A stretch of 64,000 nucleotides of DNA, taken from NCBI GenBank assembly GCA_964496495.1, contig CAZBZU010000005.1, positions 1 through 64,000 of the forward strand, given 5' to 3'. Of the stretch, positions 40,248 to 48,793 are shown one piece after another. Within the stretch, counting starts at the first letter, position 1. Every line of letters starts with the position of its first letter. The notes beneath the pieces are model-generated. The model worked only from the letters and a program-made list of their open reading frames with translations. It was not told the origin of the DNA and did no database searches. Origin of the DNA: JASBRS01 sp964496495 (lineage in GTDB: Bacteria > Deinococcota > Deinococci > Deinococcales > Trueperaceae). The position numbers were made by a program, and so were the translations under genes.

Positions 40248-41690
40248 ATGACTCACAACCTTAGTCGCTCGACCACGGTGTGGACGCTGGTGATCACCTC
40301 GCTCGCGCTGTTCATGGTGAGCCTCGACAACCTGGTGGTGACGACCGCGCTGCCGGTGATCCGCCAGGAGCTCCACGCCTCGATGGGGCAGCTCGAGTGG
40401 ACCGTCAACGCCTACACCCTCGCCTTCGCCGTGCTGCTCCTCACCGGCGCGGCATTGGGCGACCGCTTCGGCCGGCGCCGACTGTTCTCCTTGGGGTTGC
40501 TGCTGTTCACGGCCGCGTCGGCGGCGTCGGCGGTGGCCACGGGCCCGAGCATGCTCGACGCGACGCGCGCGCTGCAGGGCGTGGCCGCGGCGATCGTGGC
40601 GCCGCTGACGCTCACCATCCTGTCGGCCTCGGTTCCGCCCGAGCGGCGCGGCCTGGCGCTTGGCATCTGGGGTGGCGTGGGCGGTCTCGCCGTAGCCGTC
40701 GGCCCCCTGGTGGGGGGAGCCGTGGTGAGCGGGCTGTCCTGGCAGTGGATCTTCTGGCTGAACGTGCCGCTAGGGCTGGTGCTGGCGCCCCTCGCTCGGC
40801 TGCGGTTGAGCGAGTCGCGAGGTCCCGACGCCGCGCTCGACCTCCCGGGGCTGGGCCTGGCCAGCGCCGGGCTGCTGGGGATCGTGTGGGCGCTGGTGCG
40901 GGGCAACGCCCACGGCTGGACCTCCGCCGGGGTGCTGCTGCCGATGATCGCCGGCGCCCTGCTCCTCGTGGCCTTCGTCGCGTGGGAGCGCCGGGCGGCG
41001 TCGCCGATGCTGCCGATGCGCCTGTTCGGGAACCGGACCTTCGCGCTGGCGAACCTGGCGTCCTTGCTGATGTTCTTCGGCATGTTCGGGTCGGTCTTCC
41101 TGCTGGTGCAGTTCTTCCAGACGGTGCAAGCCTACTCGCCGTTGCAGTCCGGCCTGCGCATCCTGCCGTGGACGGCCATGCCGATGCTGGTGGCACCGCT
41201 CGCCGGGGCCCTCTCCGACCGCGTCGGCGGCCACCGGCTGATGGCGGCCGGCCTCGCCCTGCAAGGCACGGGCCTGCTGTGGATCGCGGCGGTCAGCTCG
41301 CCGACCACGCCGTACGCGGCGCTGGTCGCGCCCTTCGTGCTCTCGGGCCTCGGCATGGGGCTGTTCTTCGCGCCGGTGGCGAACGTGGTGCTGAGCTCGG
41401 TGCGACGCGAGCACGAGGGCAAGGCGTCGGGCGCCAACAACGCCATCCGCGAGCTCGGCGGCGTCCTCGGCGTCGCGGTGCTGGCGTCGATCTTCGCGCG
41501 GGTCGGCGGCTACGCCGACGCGCATGCGTTCGTCGATGGGCTGCGCTCGGCGGTCTACGTGGGCGGCTCGGTGGTGCTCGGCGGCGCCGCCGTGGCCGCG
41601 CTGATCCGGCGGCCGGCGGCCACCACGGAGTGGGTGCAGGAGGCTGCTGCCGGCATGCCGCCGGCGGTGGCCGACGGCAGCCCGAGCTGA
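40248..41690 (+). CDS. DHA2-type MFS drug efflux transporter
   Basis: 480 residues with 14 helices. Motifs: LDNLVVTTALPVIRQEL in helix 1, WTVNAYTLAFAVLLLTGAAL and GDRFGRRRLF (motif A), ALQGVAAAIVAPLTLTIL (motif B region), GPLVGGAVVSGLSWQWIFWL (motif C). AAAGGAG lies 7 nt before the ATG. It is the second gene after TetR and should be derepressed by its substrate. It is only distantly similar to the DHA2 pump at 6391. Confidence 0.9.
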   Translation: MTHNLSRSTTVWTLVITSLALFMVSLDNLVVTTALPVIRQELHASMGQLEWTVNAYTLAFAVLLLTGAALGDRFGRRRLFSLGLLLFTAASAASAVATGPSMLDATRALQGVAAAIVAPLTLTILSASVPPERRGLALGIWGGVGGLAVAVGPLVGGAVVSGLSWQWIFWLNVPLGLVLAPLARLRLSESRGPDAALDLPGLGLASAGLLGIVWALVRGNAHGWTSAGVLLPMIAGALLLVAFVAWERRAASPMLPMRLFGNRTFALANLASLLMFFGMFGSVFLLVQFFQTVQAYSPLQSGLRILPWTAMPMLVAPLAGALSDRVGGHRLMAAGLALQGTGLLWIAAVSSPTTPYAALVAPFVLSGLGMGLFFAPVANVVLSSVRREHEGKASGANNAIRELGGVLGVAVLASIFARVGGYADAHAFVDGLRSAVYVGGSVVLGGAAVAALIRRPAATTEWVQEAAAGMPPAVADGSPS

Positions 41691-41714
41691 CGGCCCGATT
41701 CTGACGGGGGAAGG

Positions 41715-41748
41715 GATCCGCCTCGCGGCAGCTGCCGCGAGGCGGATC
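41715..41748. terminator. 34-bp perfect palindrome
   Basis: Two 17-bp arms (GATCCGCCTCGCGGCAG and its exact complement) meet with no loop, between the convergent DHA2 and SnoaL-like genes. It is most simply a bidirectional terminator; the perfection is striking. Confidence 0.7.
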
Positions 41749-41790
41749 GCCGTGCTGCCGGCGGCGCGGTGCGGAAGCCCGCGGCCCGCG

Positions 41791-42144
41791 TCAGCCGGCG
41801 TAGGGCACGCTGTCGAAGTAGATCGCCAGCGACGCGACACGACCGTCGACCACGGTGAAGAACTCGGCAACGTCGCTGGTGAAGGGCTCGCGGCCGGGCG
41901 GGCGGAGGCGGTAGCGCGTCCGGACGCCGGCGGCGTTACCGTCGGTGACGAGCTCGAGCACGTCGACAGTGTCGATCATGCGGTAGAAGCCTCGGGTGGA
42001 GTCCAGGAAGGCGTCGCGCCCGCGTTCCTCCTTGGAGGGGGTGCTGTAGCTGCTGAAGCTGGCGTCGGGCGCGAAGTGGTCCTGCCAGCCGCCTCCGGCG
42101 GCGAGGGCGGCGAAGTAGCTCAGGATCGTCTCTCGGGTGGTCAT
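41791..42144 (-). CDS. SnoaL-like (NTF2-fold) protein
   Basis: 117 residues with the cone-shaped NTF2-like pattern: an N-terminal helix TRETILSYFAALAAGGGWQD, HFAPDASFSSYSTPSKEERG, and strands VLELVTDGNAAGVRTRYRL and FTSDVAEFFTVVDGRVASLA. Such proteins bind or isomerise small molecules. It follows the ArsR-SRPBCC gene by 33 bp on the same strand and is probably in its operon. Confidence 0.8.
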   Translation of the reverse strand: MTTRETILSYFAALAAGGGWQDHFAPDASFSSYSTPSKEERGRDAFLDSTRGFYRMIDTVDVLELVTDGNAAGVRTRYRLRPPGREPFTSDVAEFFTVVDGRVASLAIYFDSVPYAG

Positions 42145-42177
42145 CGCGGTGCTCCTCTCGGGTGGGCCGGCCGGACC

Positions 42178-42966
42178 TCACGGCCGTAGCTCGCGCATCA
42201 TGCGTCGAGGGTCGGCGACCCAGGGGTCGGGACCGGGGGCGCCGCCGGCGGCCACGGCGGCGAGCCGCTCGAGATAGTGCTCCCAGCCTCGTGAGTGCGA
42301 CCCGGTGCTGGCCAGGCCCGGCAGCAGGCGGTGCTCGAGGCGTAGCAGGGTGCCGCCGGGAACGGGGGTGAGCTCGTAGCTGACCAGCGTGGTGCCCACC
42401 GGCACGGCGGCGCCGTCGCCCTCCCAACCCCAGGTGTGGGCGAGCCGGTGGGGCGCGTCGACCTCCAGGAACACGCCGGCGGCGACCTCGCCGGGAACCA
42501 CCTCCACGCGGTAGCGACCGCCTGCCGTGGGGTCGAGCTCGGCCGAGCGTCCCATCCACCGCCCCATGCGTTGCGGGTCGGTCAGGAACGCCCACACGGT
42601 GGTTGGCGGCGCCGCCAGGAAGGCCCTCCGGGTGACGCTGAGGCGCTCGCTCATGGGCCCGGCGGGCGGCACACCCGCTTCTTCGACCTGGTGCTCGAGC
42701 CGCGCCAGCCGGCCATCCCAGAACGCCTCCAGGAACCACCTGGCGGCGGCGAGACCCTGCGGCCTGGCGCGGTAGAGCCGCCTCGTGCCCTGGCGGCGCT
42801 CCTCGATGAGGCCGGCCCGCTTGAGGGCGGTGAGGTGCTGCGAGACGGCCGGCCGCGTCACCGCGAAGTGCTCTGCGATGTCGCCGGCGGACCGCTCCCG
42901 CTCGGCGACCAGCCTGAGGATGCGGCGCCGACTGGGGTCGGCGATGGCCTTGAAGGGGGCATCCAC
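42178..42966 (-). CDS. ArsR-SRPBCC fusion protein
   Basis: 262 residues. Residues 1-95 are an ArsR winged helix (FKAIADPSRRRILRLVAERE, AVTRPAVSQHLTALKRAGLI, EERRQGTRRLYRARPQGL). From about 105 an AHSA1-type SRPBCC domain follows: RRAFLAAPPTTVWAFLTDPQ, RMGRWMGRSAELDPTAGGRY, HTWGWEGDGA, VSYELTPVPGGTLLRLEHR. Usually these are two adjacent genes; the fusion would join ligand binding and DNA binding in one chain. The start is a GTG placed 6 nt after the -10 hexamer. A SnoaL-like gene follows. Confidence 0.9.
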   Translation of the reverse strand: MDAPFKAIADPSRRRILRLVAERERSAGDIAEHFAVTRPAVSQHLTALKRAGLIEERRQGTRRLYRARPQGLAAARWFLEAFWDGRLARLEHQVEEAGVPPAGPMSERLSVTRRAFLAAPPTTVWAFLTDPQRMGRWMGRSAELDPTAGGRYRVEVVPGEVAAGVFLEVDAPHRLAHTWGWEGDGAAVPVGTTLVSYELTPVPGGTLLRLEHRLLPGLASTGSHSRGWEHYLERLAAVAAGGAPGPDPWVADPRRMMRELRP

Positions 42967-42972
42967 GCCGCT

Positions 42973-43002
42973 ATATTAAGCACAGTCTAACGTAAGCGTC
43001 AA
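42973..43002 (-). promoter_or_regulatory. Leaderless promoter of the ArsR-SRPBCC gene
   Basis: TTGACG (42997-43002), an 18-nt spacer and TAATAT (42973-42978) on the minus strand end exactly 6 nt before the GTG start. CGTTAG occurs twice in direct orientation across the promoter and may be a binding site for the regulator. Confidence 0.7.
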
Positions 43003-43277
43003 CTAACGCACGTGCAGCTGATCGCTCGGGTCGACGATCGAACGCGGCGCCGACCGGACGCTGGCGCCGTCGACGATCCTTGCGCGCAACGGGCGGAGCG
43101 CTGCCGCACCGAGCGGGATGGTGCGCGCGACGTCGCGCGCCGGAGGCACTGAGAACGATTCGCTGGCCAGAGCCGCAGGCCCGAGGTAGATTCCGGTATC
43201 CCAGCCTGCGGCGCGGCCGCCGCCGCGCCTGCACCGCCGCGTCGATGCCGCTGTGGCGGTGCCCGTTTGGAGCGCCC
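43003..43277. other. Intergenic region without a supported gene
   Basis: About 275 bp between divergent genes. A frame joins the thioredoxin gene from 43080, but its sequence is arginine-rich and without family similarity. No ribosome binding site is obvious before 43278, and no RNA gene was seen. Confidence 0.35.
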
Positions 43278-43610
43278 ATGGCAGACGTACAGGTGTTGAC
43301 GGACGACAACTTCCACCGGGAGATCGCGAGCGGCTTCACGCTGGTGGACTTCTGGGCGGAGTGGTGCCCACCGTGCAAGCGCGTCGTGGGCCCCATGATG
43401 GCCGAGCTCGCCGACGCCTACGGCGCCGCGCTCAAGGTCGCCAAGCTCAACGTCGACGACAACCCCCGGGTCGCCATGCAGTTCAGGGTGATGAGCCTGC
43501 CGACGGTGATGCTGTTCCACCAGGGACAGCCGCTGGAGGCGATGATCGGCGCCCAGCCGCGGCGGGCCTACGACGCCACCTTGGGGCGCCACCTGTCGCG
43601 CGCTGCGTGA
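43278..43610 (+). CDS. Thioredoxin
   Basis: 110 residues of classic thioredoxin fold: TDDNFHREIASGFTLVDFWA, active site WCPPC (about 30-34), KLNVDDNPRVAMQFRVMSLP with the cis-proline, and a C-terminal helix. The active site has PP in place of GP, seen in some variants. It reduces protein disulfides in the cytoplasm, and the reductase gene is not in the window. Confidence 0.9.
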   Translation: MADVQVLTDDNFHREIASGFTLVDFWAEWCPPCKRVVGPMMAELADAYGAALKVAKLNVDDNPRVAMQFRVMSLPTVMLFHQGQPLEAMIGAQPRRAYDATLGRHLSRAA

Positions 43611-43632
43611 TCCCCGGAGCCGCGCGGCACGG

Positions 43633-43646
43633 CGTTGCCGGCAACG
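43633..43646 (+). terminator. 14-bp palindrome after thioredoxin
   Basis: CGTTGCCGGCAACG is a perfect palindrome 22 nt after the thioredoxin stop; a possible terminator, although without a loop it would form a small hairpin. Confidence 0.35.
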
Positions 43647-43785
43647 ACATGCTCGGCCGCAGCGCAGTCACCGAGGAGGGGTCCGCCACTACCACCCACG
43701 ACCCGACGCACACGCCTTCGACGTGGCTGCGGCCCGGCCTGGAGGAGGCGCCGGCCCAGGCGAGCCGGAAGCCGGCACACCCGAG

Positions 43786-44250
43786 AGCGACGCGGCGGCC
43801 ATCTGTCGACCGGTTTCCTCGGCGTGCGGTTCCTGGCCCTCGTCCTCAGCGAGGTGGGCCGCTCCGACCTCGCCTACCGGCTCCTGCTGAACGAGAGCTA
43901 CCCGTCGTGGGGGTACTCCATCCGCCGCGGGGCCACCACCGTCTGGGAGCCTTGGGACGGCTGGACCGAGGAGCGCGGCTTCCAGACGCCGGCGATGAAC
44001 TCGTTCAACCACTACTCCTTCGGCGCGGCAGGTGAGTGGCTCTTCCGCTCCGTCGCCGGGATCGACCAGGAACCCGGTGCGCTGGCCTACGACAGCATCC
44101 TGATCCGTCCCGAGCTCGGCGGACAGCACCCTCGAGAGCGACCGGCCACTCGCTGCGGCTGACGGCGTCGACGTTCTCGGCGCCGGGGCCGGCAGCGTCG
44201 TGGTGTCCGTGGGGTCGGGGGAGTACCGCTTCACGTCCAGACTGGCATAG
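43786..44250 (+). pseudogene. GH78 alpha-L-rhamnosidase, degraded 3' remnant
   Basis: In one frame GHLSTGFLGVRFLALVLSEV (with the family's HLxTGFxG), YRLLLNESYPSWGYSIRRGA, TTVWEPWDGW and MNSFNHYSFGAAGEWLFRSV, all typical of the catalytic (alpha/alpha)6 barrel. At RPELGG (about 44120) the frame shifts, and about 40 expected residues are missing. The neighbouring frame then gives the family's C-terminal strand STLESDRPLAAADGV to VSVGSGEYRF and a stop at 44248. The first 600 or so residues are absent. So 5' truncation plus an internal deletion. Confidence 0.6.
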
Positions 44251-44476
44251 CCGGGGCACCCCCGCGGGACCCCGCCGAGCGATTCGACGTCGTGGCCGCC
44301 GCCGGTGCGCCGCGGCCGGCCCGGGCGGGCGCCCCCGTGTTAGCTTCGAGGGCGCCGACCCACCCGCTGCGGCCGTCCCGGGGCGGGACCCGCTGCGCCG
44401 GACGCCGACGGCATGCGCGGGTCGGTGCGCGAGGCTCGACAGGCCGGTCGAGCGTCGCCGCCATGAAGGAGAAAGC

Positions 44477-45637
44477 GTGCGTATCGGATTCGTGGGGGAC
44501 GACATGTATCCGGGGTTCGGCGGGCAGGCGAGGGCCAGCGAGGGTCACATCGAGGCGCTCGCGAAGCTGGGGCACTCGGTGCGCGTCCTCGCGGGCGCGG
44601 AGCGGTCTCCCAGCGCTGCTCCGGCCGGTGTCGCGGTGGAGCGGCTGCCGGTCTGGCGCCTCGGGTCCATGCAGACGCACCTGGCGCAGCCGCGCAGGCG
44701 CACCGTGAGCGCCCTGCTGGACTGGGCGGACGTGGTGCAGGTGAACACCCCGACCCCGCTCGGCGTGCTGGTAGCCCGGATGGGCCGGCGACGCGGCGTG
44801 CCGGTGGTGATGGGGGTGCACACCCAGCTCGAGACCTCCAGCCTGCAGCTCCCCTGGGTCGGCCGGCTGGTGCGCTGGAGCATGCATCACTGGTACCACT
44901 GGGTGTACCAGCAGGCGGTGTGCCTGACGGCTCCTACGCGCTTCGCGGCGGACCTCGCGGGTCAGCTCACCTCGCGGCCGGTGGTGGCGGTATCCAACGG
45001 CATCTCGCTCGACTTCGAGCCGCCGCAGCTACCGAAGGTGCATGCCGATGGCCGCGACCGGACGGTGCTCTACCTGGGCCGACTCTCGCCGGAGAAGCGG
45101 CCGCAGGACCTGGTCGAGATCGCGCGCCACCTGAGGCGCGGCACGCACCTCCAGGTCGTCGGCGAGGGGCCGATGCGCGCCGGGCTCGAGGCGACCGCGG
45201 CGAAGCTCGGGGTCGGCGACCGGATCGCGTTCCTCGGTCACGTCGACGAGCCGCGCAAGGTCTCGCTGCTCGATGCCGCCGAGGTCTTCGTGATGCCCTC
45301 CCCGACCGAGCTACAGAGCATCGCCACCTTGGAGGCGATGGCGCACGGCTGCGCCGTGCTGGCGGCGGACTACCCGTCCAGTGCGGTACCCGTCTGGGTG
45401 CGGAGCTCGGGCGCGGGCCTGGCGTACCGTCCCGGCGACCCGAGGGAGGCGGCGCACGCCATCGACGCCCTGTTGGACGATCGCTCGAGCTTGCTGGCCT
45501 ACCAACGCCGCGCCCTGGCGGGAGCTCGCTCCCACGATGTCATGGAGAGCGGTCGTGCGCTCGTCGCCCTCTACGGGCGGCTGGCGAGCGGCGGCGCCCA
45601 CGCCGGCCGGGCAGGCAGGCGCCAGAGCGTGACCTGA
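44477..45637 (+). CDS. GT4-family glycosyltransferase
   Basis: 386 residues, GT-B fold. N-terminal domain starts RIGFVGDDMYPGFGGQARAS; the C-terminal nucleotide-sugar domain has VLYLGRLSPEKRPQDLVEIA, LQVVGEGPM and the E-x7-E motif in PTELQSIATLEAMAHGCAVL. It is similar to lipid-linked glycosyltransferases (mannosyl or glucosyl). The start is a GTG with AAGGAG 6 nt upstream. Acceptor unknown. It follows a broken GH78 gene. Confidence 0.88.
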   Translation: MRIGFVGDDMYPGFGGQARASEGHIEALAKLGHSVRVLAGAERSPSAAPAGVAVERLPVWRLGSMQTHLAQPRRRTVSALLDWADVVQVNTPTPLGVLVARMGRRRGVPVVMGVHTQLETSSLQLPWVGRLVRWSMHHWYHWVYQQAVCLTAPTRFAADLAGQLTSRPVVAVSNGISLDFEPPQLPKVHADGRDRTVLYLGRLSPEKRPQDLVEIARHLRRGTHLQVVGEGPMRAGLEATAAKLGVGDRIAFLGHVDEPRKVSLLDAAEVFVMPSPTELQSIATLEAMAHGCAVLAADYPSSAVPVWVRSSGAGLAYRPGDPREAAHAIDALLDDRSSLLAYQRRALAGARSHDVMESGRALVALYGRLASGGAHAGRAGRRQSVT

Positions 45638-45682
45638 GGGAGCGTCGGCGGACCGCGTCGCTCCCGGCCGACGTGGCAACGC

Positions 45683-45931
45683 TCAGGCGTGAGACGGCGA
45701 GCGCCGTCGCCGGGGAGCGCTCAGCTCCGGATCGAGGTGCGAGGCGAGCGTCATGAGAGCGCGGGCGAGGCGGTACCTGAGCCGCGCCGCCGGCTGTTGG
45801 GCCGCGCGCCGGCCGGCAGGGTCCGCGCGCTGCGCCGCTCGCAGCAGCTGGTGGCGCTGCTGGATGGCGCGTAGCTCGTCGAGCCGTTCACGTGCGAGGC
45901 TGTCATAGATGCCGAGATGGTGAGGACCCAT
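45683..45931 (-). CDS. Hypothetical protein, 82 residues
   Basis: ATG 45931 has GGGAGGGA upstream. The sequence is helical and rich in Arg, Leu and Ala (YDSLARERLDELRAIQQRHQ, AARLRYRLARALMTLASHL) with no cysteine pair, signal or membrane helix. The pattern suggests a small helical cytoplasmic protein. Family not recognised. Confidence 0.45.
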   Translation of the reverse strand: MGPHHLGIYDSLARERLDELRAIQQRHQLLRAAQRADPAGRRAAQQPAARLRYRLARALMTLASHLDPELSAPRRRRSPSHA

Positions 45932-46283
45932 GGAGCATCCCTCCCGTTCGCAGGGGACGCCGCCGAGCGGGCACGCTGCCACCGCCCGAAGTGCAGCGGG
46001 GCAGGGACGCTCGGCGCAAGGTTGGCCAGGTGAGGAAGCGCACCCCCCGAAGGTAGACGAACAGCCTGTGAGGTGCCTGGGTCATGCCTGAGAAGGCCGA
46101 GCGAAGGATGAAGCGGCGCGGCCGAGCCCGGGAGCCCCGCCGCGCGGCCGCCCCGCAGGACCTGTCGATGGGCCGCTTCCGTCGCTCACACGCAAGCCTC
46201 ACGATCGACGTGGCATGGTGGGAAGGCGCTGGAGCGCGACGCGGTCGTGCCTCCAGTGGGCGACGCCAGTCAGGAGGCGCAGG
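45932..46283. other. Intergenic region without a supported gene
   Basis: About 350 bp. A 67-codon plus-strand frame from 46084 is arginine-rich and unlikely to be translated. AGGAGG shortly before 46284 belongs to the next gene. Confidence 0.35.
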
Positions 46284-47477
46284 ATGAGCGACGGCCGGAA
46301 CGTGAGCGGTGGCACGCCAGGCACGAGTCCGTACGCGGCTGGCGGCCCGCGAGCCGGCTGGGGATACTCTGGCAGGCGCACGGTCGGGGCCATGCCGCAC
46401 GCTGTCGCGATGGTGCTCCTCACCGCAGTGGCGCTCGCCGCGCCGTTCCTGGCGTCGACGGCGACCGCCGCGAACGCACCCTACGTTCTCGCCACCGGGA
46501 CCAAGGCGCCCAGCGGAACGTTCACCACGGTGGCCGGCGACACCGGAACGGTGGCAGGCCCGGGCGGCGCCGCGACGCTGCTGTGGCTGGTGACCACGTC
46601 CTGCCAGAGTTGCCAGTCGGGAACGCGGGCCCTGGCGTCCAAGGTCGCCGCGCTCGCCTCGCTTGGCGTGCGGGTGGTGGAGCTGGACGCCAGCGCAGAG
46701 CTCGGGCAGCGGGGGCCCTCGATCGAGGTGTTCGGGAAGCGCAACGCGGGCAGGGCGTACGGCAGCAAGAGCTGGACCTGGGGCGTGGCGTCGAAGGCGT
46801 TGGTCGCGGCCTACGATCCGGCGGGGTATGACAACGTCTACTACCTCATCTCGGGTGACGGCGTGATCACCTACGTCAACGGCTCGCCCGCAAGGACCAT
46901 GCCCGCTCTCATGACCGCCGCGGTGGACCTAAGCCGCGGGTTGAGCGGGCCCATCGGACCCGAGGGGGTGCCAGAGCCCACGGCGCCTCCGCTCGCGGGT
47001 CTGGGGAACGCGGCGACGGGCGCCGGAGTCGACGGCATCGCCTGCAGCGCCAGCGAGCAGACCGCCGTGCACCTGCATACCCACCTCACGATCTTCGTCG
47101 CGGGCAAGCAGGTCAGCGTCCCCGGCGGAATCGGGATCGCGCCGCCGCGCTCGAGCCAGGCGTCGCCCTACGGCGCCTTCGTGAATGGTGGCCGGTGCCT
47201 GTACTGGCTCCACACCCACGCCGCCGACGGCATCATCCACATCGAGTCGCCCACGAGGAAGCCGTTCACGCTCGGCGACTTCTTCGACCTCTGGGGCGTG
47301 CCCCTGGCTGCGAGTCGCGTGGGTCCCTCGGAGGGGAAGGTCACGGCATTCGTAGGCGGCAAGGCCTACGCCGGCGATCCGCGCGCCATCCGGCTAGGCG
47401 ACGACGTGCAGATCCAGCTCGACGTGGGCGTCCCGGTGGTGGCCCCACGGCTCATCCAGTTCCCGCCGGGGCTCTAG
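46284..47477 (+). CDS. Exported thioredoxin-like/His-rich domain fusion
   Basis: 397 residues. A 37-residue cytoplasmic stretch precedes a signal or anchor helix (VAMVLLTAVALAAPFLASTA). Then a thioredoxin-like domain (about 65-215) with TTSCQSCQSGTRAL, a CxxC motif, and later DNVYYLISGDGVITYVNG. The C-terminal domain (about 245-390) is rich in histidines: AVHLHTHLTIFVAGKQVSVP, RCLYWLHTHAADGIIHIESP, then LGDFFDLWG. The HTH and HLHTH clusters look like a metal site. I have seen this C-terminal domain in other bacteria but know no function. AGGAGG supports the ATG. Confidence 0.75.
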   Translation: MSDGRNVSGGTPGTSPYAAGGPRAGWGYSGRRTVGAMPHAVAMVLLTAVALAAPFLASTATAANAPYVLATGTKAPSGTFTTVAGDTGTVAGPGGAATLLWLVTTSCQSCQSGTRALASKVAALASLGVRVVELDASAELGQRGPSIEVFGKRNAGRAYGSKSWTWGVASKALVAAYDPAGYDNVYYLISGDGVITYVNGSPARTMPALMTAAVDLSRGLSGPIGPEGVPEPTAPPLAGLGNAATGAGVDGIACSASEQTAVHLHTHLTIFVAGKQVSVPGGIGIAPPRSSQASPYGAFVNGGRCLYWLHTHAADGIIHIESPTRKPFTLGDFFDLWGVPLAASRVGPSEGKVTAFVGGKAYAGDPRAIRLGDDVQIQLDVGVPVVAPRLIQFPPGL

Positions 47478-47614
47478 CCGGTCCCTCCGAGACCCCGACC
47501 AGCGTTTCCACGCCGGGGCCTCGCGACTCGTCGAGCGACGGGGGCGCGTCGTCCCTGCGACGCCTCGCCGGTCACCGCCAGCCGACGCGCGTCACGGACG
47601 AGCGCGGCCGACCC

Positions 47615-48592
47615 TCAATAGCCTTCCGGTCGCTGGGGGACGTAGGCGGCCTCGAGCCGCCGCATCTCCTCAGGGCTCAGCTCCAGCTCGACGGACGCCA
47701 CGGCATCGTCGAGGTGAGTCGACTTGGTGACGCCCACGATCGGCGCGGTGACGGCCGGCTGGTGGAGCAGCCAGGCGAGCGCGACCTGCGCACGCGTCGC
47801 GCCGCGCTCGTCGGCGACCTCTCCGACGGCGTCGACGATGGCGCGGCTGGCGTCCTCGACCTGCCGGTAGAGCCGCTGGCCGAAGGCGTCCTGCTCGCTG
47901 CGCGCGGTGGTCGTGGCCCACGGGCGCGCCAGGTGCCCGCGAGCGAGCGGGCTCCAGGGCAGCACCCCGACCCCCTGGTCGAGGCAGAAGGGCAGCATCT
48001 CGCGCTCCTCCTCGCGCATCAGCAGGCTGTACTGGTCCTGCATCGAGGCGAAGCGGGTGAGTCCGTGCAGATCGGCCAGGTACTGCGCTTGCACGAACCT
48101 CCAGGCGTCCATCGAAGAGGCGCCGATGTAGCGGACGCGTCCCGAGCGCACCAGGTCCTCGAGTGCCTGCAGGGTCTCCTCGATGGGGGTCTCCGGGTCG
48201 TAGCGGTGGATCTGGTACAGGTCGATGTAGTCGGTGCCGAGACGCTGCAAGCTGGCGTCGACCTGCGCGAAGATGGCCGCGCGTGAGAGCCCGCCGCCCT
48301 TGGGTCCGGGCCCCATGCGGCCATGGACCTTGGTGGCGATGACCACCTCGTCGCGGCGGGCGACCTCGCCGAGCACCTTGCCGGTGATCTCCTCGCTGGT
48401 CCCCTGCGAGTAGACGTTCGCGGTGTCGAAGGTGGTGATGCCCGCCTCCCATGCCTTGCGGATCAGCGGCCGCGCCTGCTCGAGGTCGAGGGACCAGGCG
48501 TGGGAGCCGGCGGCCGGCTCGCCGAAGCTCATGCAGCCCAGCACGATGCGTGAGACCTTCAAGCCGGTGCCTCCCAAGCGAACCTCGTTCAT
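47615..48592 (-). CDS. Aldo/keto reductase
   Basis: 325 residues, TIM-barrel AKR. The catalytic tetrad is present in DTANVYSQG (Asp, Tyr), IATKVHG (Lys) and YQIHRYD (His); NADPH binding sits in VTKSTHLDDAVAS. Substrate unknown. GGAGGATC precedes the ATG, and a divergent c-di-GMP cyclase gene begins 200 bp away. One of four AKRs within 14 kb, none closely repeated. Confidence 0.92.
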   Translation of the reverse strand: MNEVRLGGTGLKVSRIVLGCMSFGEPAAGSHAWSLDLEQARPLIRKAWEAGITTFDTANVYSQGTSEEITGKVLGEVARRDEVVIATKVHGRMGPGPKGGGLSRAAIFAQVDASLQRLGTDYIDLYQIHRYDPETPIEETLQALEDLVRSGRVRYIGASSMDAWRFVQAQYLADLHGLTRFASMQDQYSLLMREEEREMLPFCLDQGVGVLPWSPLARGHLARPWATTTARSEQDAFGQRLYRQVEDASRAIVDAVGEVADERGATRAQVALAWLLHQPAVTAPIVGVTKSTHLDDAVASVELELSPEEMRRLEAAYVPQRPEGY

Positions 48593-48793
48593 GATCCTCC
48601 TTCCGCGGCGGGGCGTCACAGGGGGTGCCGAGCCCGTCTCGACGCGGTCCCCGCCGCACGCTGCACCGACTGCAGGGTACGGCACGCTCGCGGCCGAAGG
48701 CCAAGTGGTCGGCGGGTGGGGACGGTGGCGTACGAGAACCGCACTGGAACGAGGTGCCGCCCCGTTGTAGGCTTCGTCAACGGAGAAACGCTC

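Noticed and set aside
46084..46287. A 67-codon plus-strand frame before the His-rich fusion gene
   Set aside because: Arginine-rich composition, no ribosome binding site and no motif.
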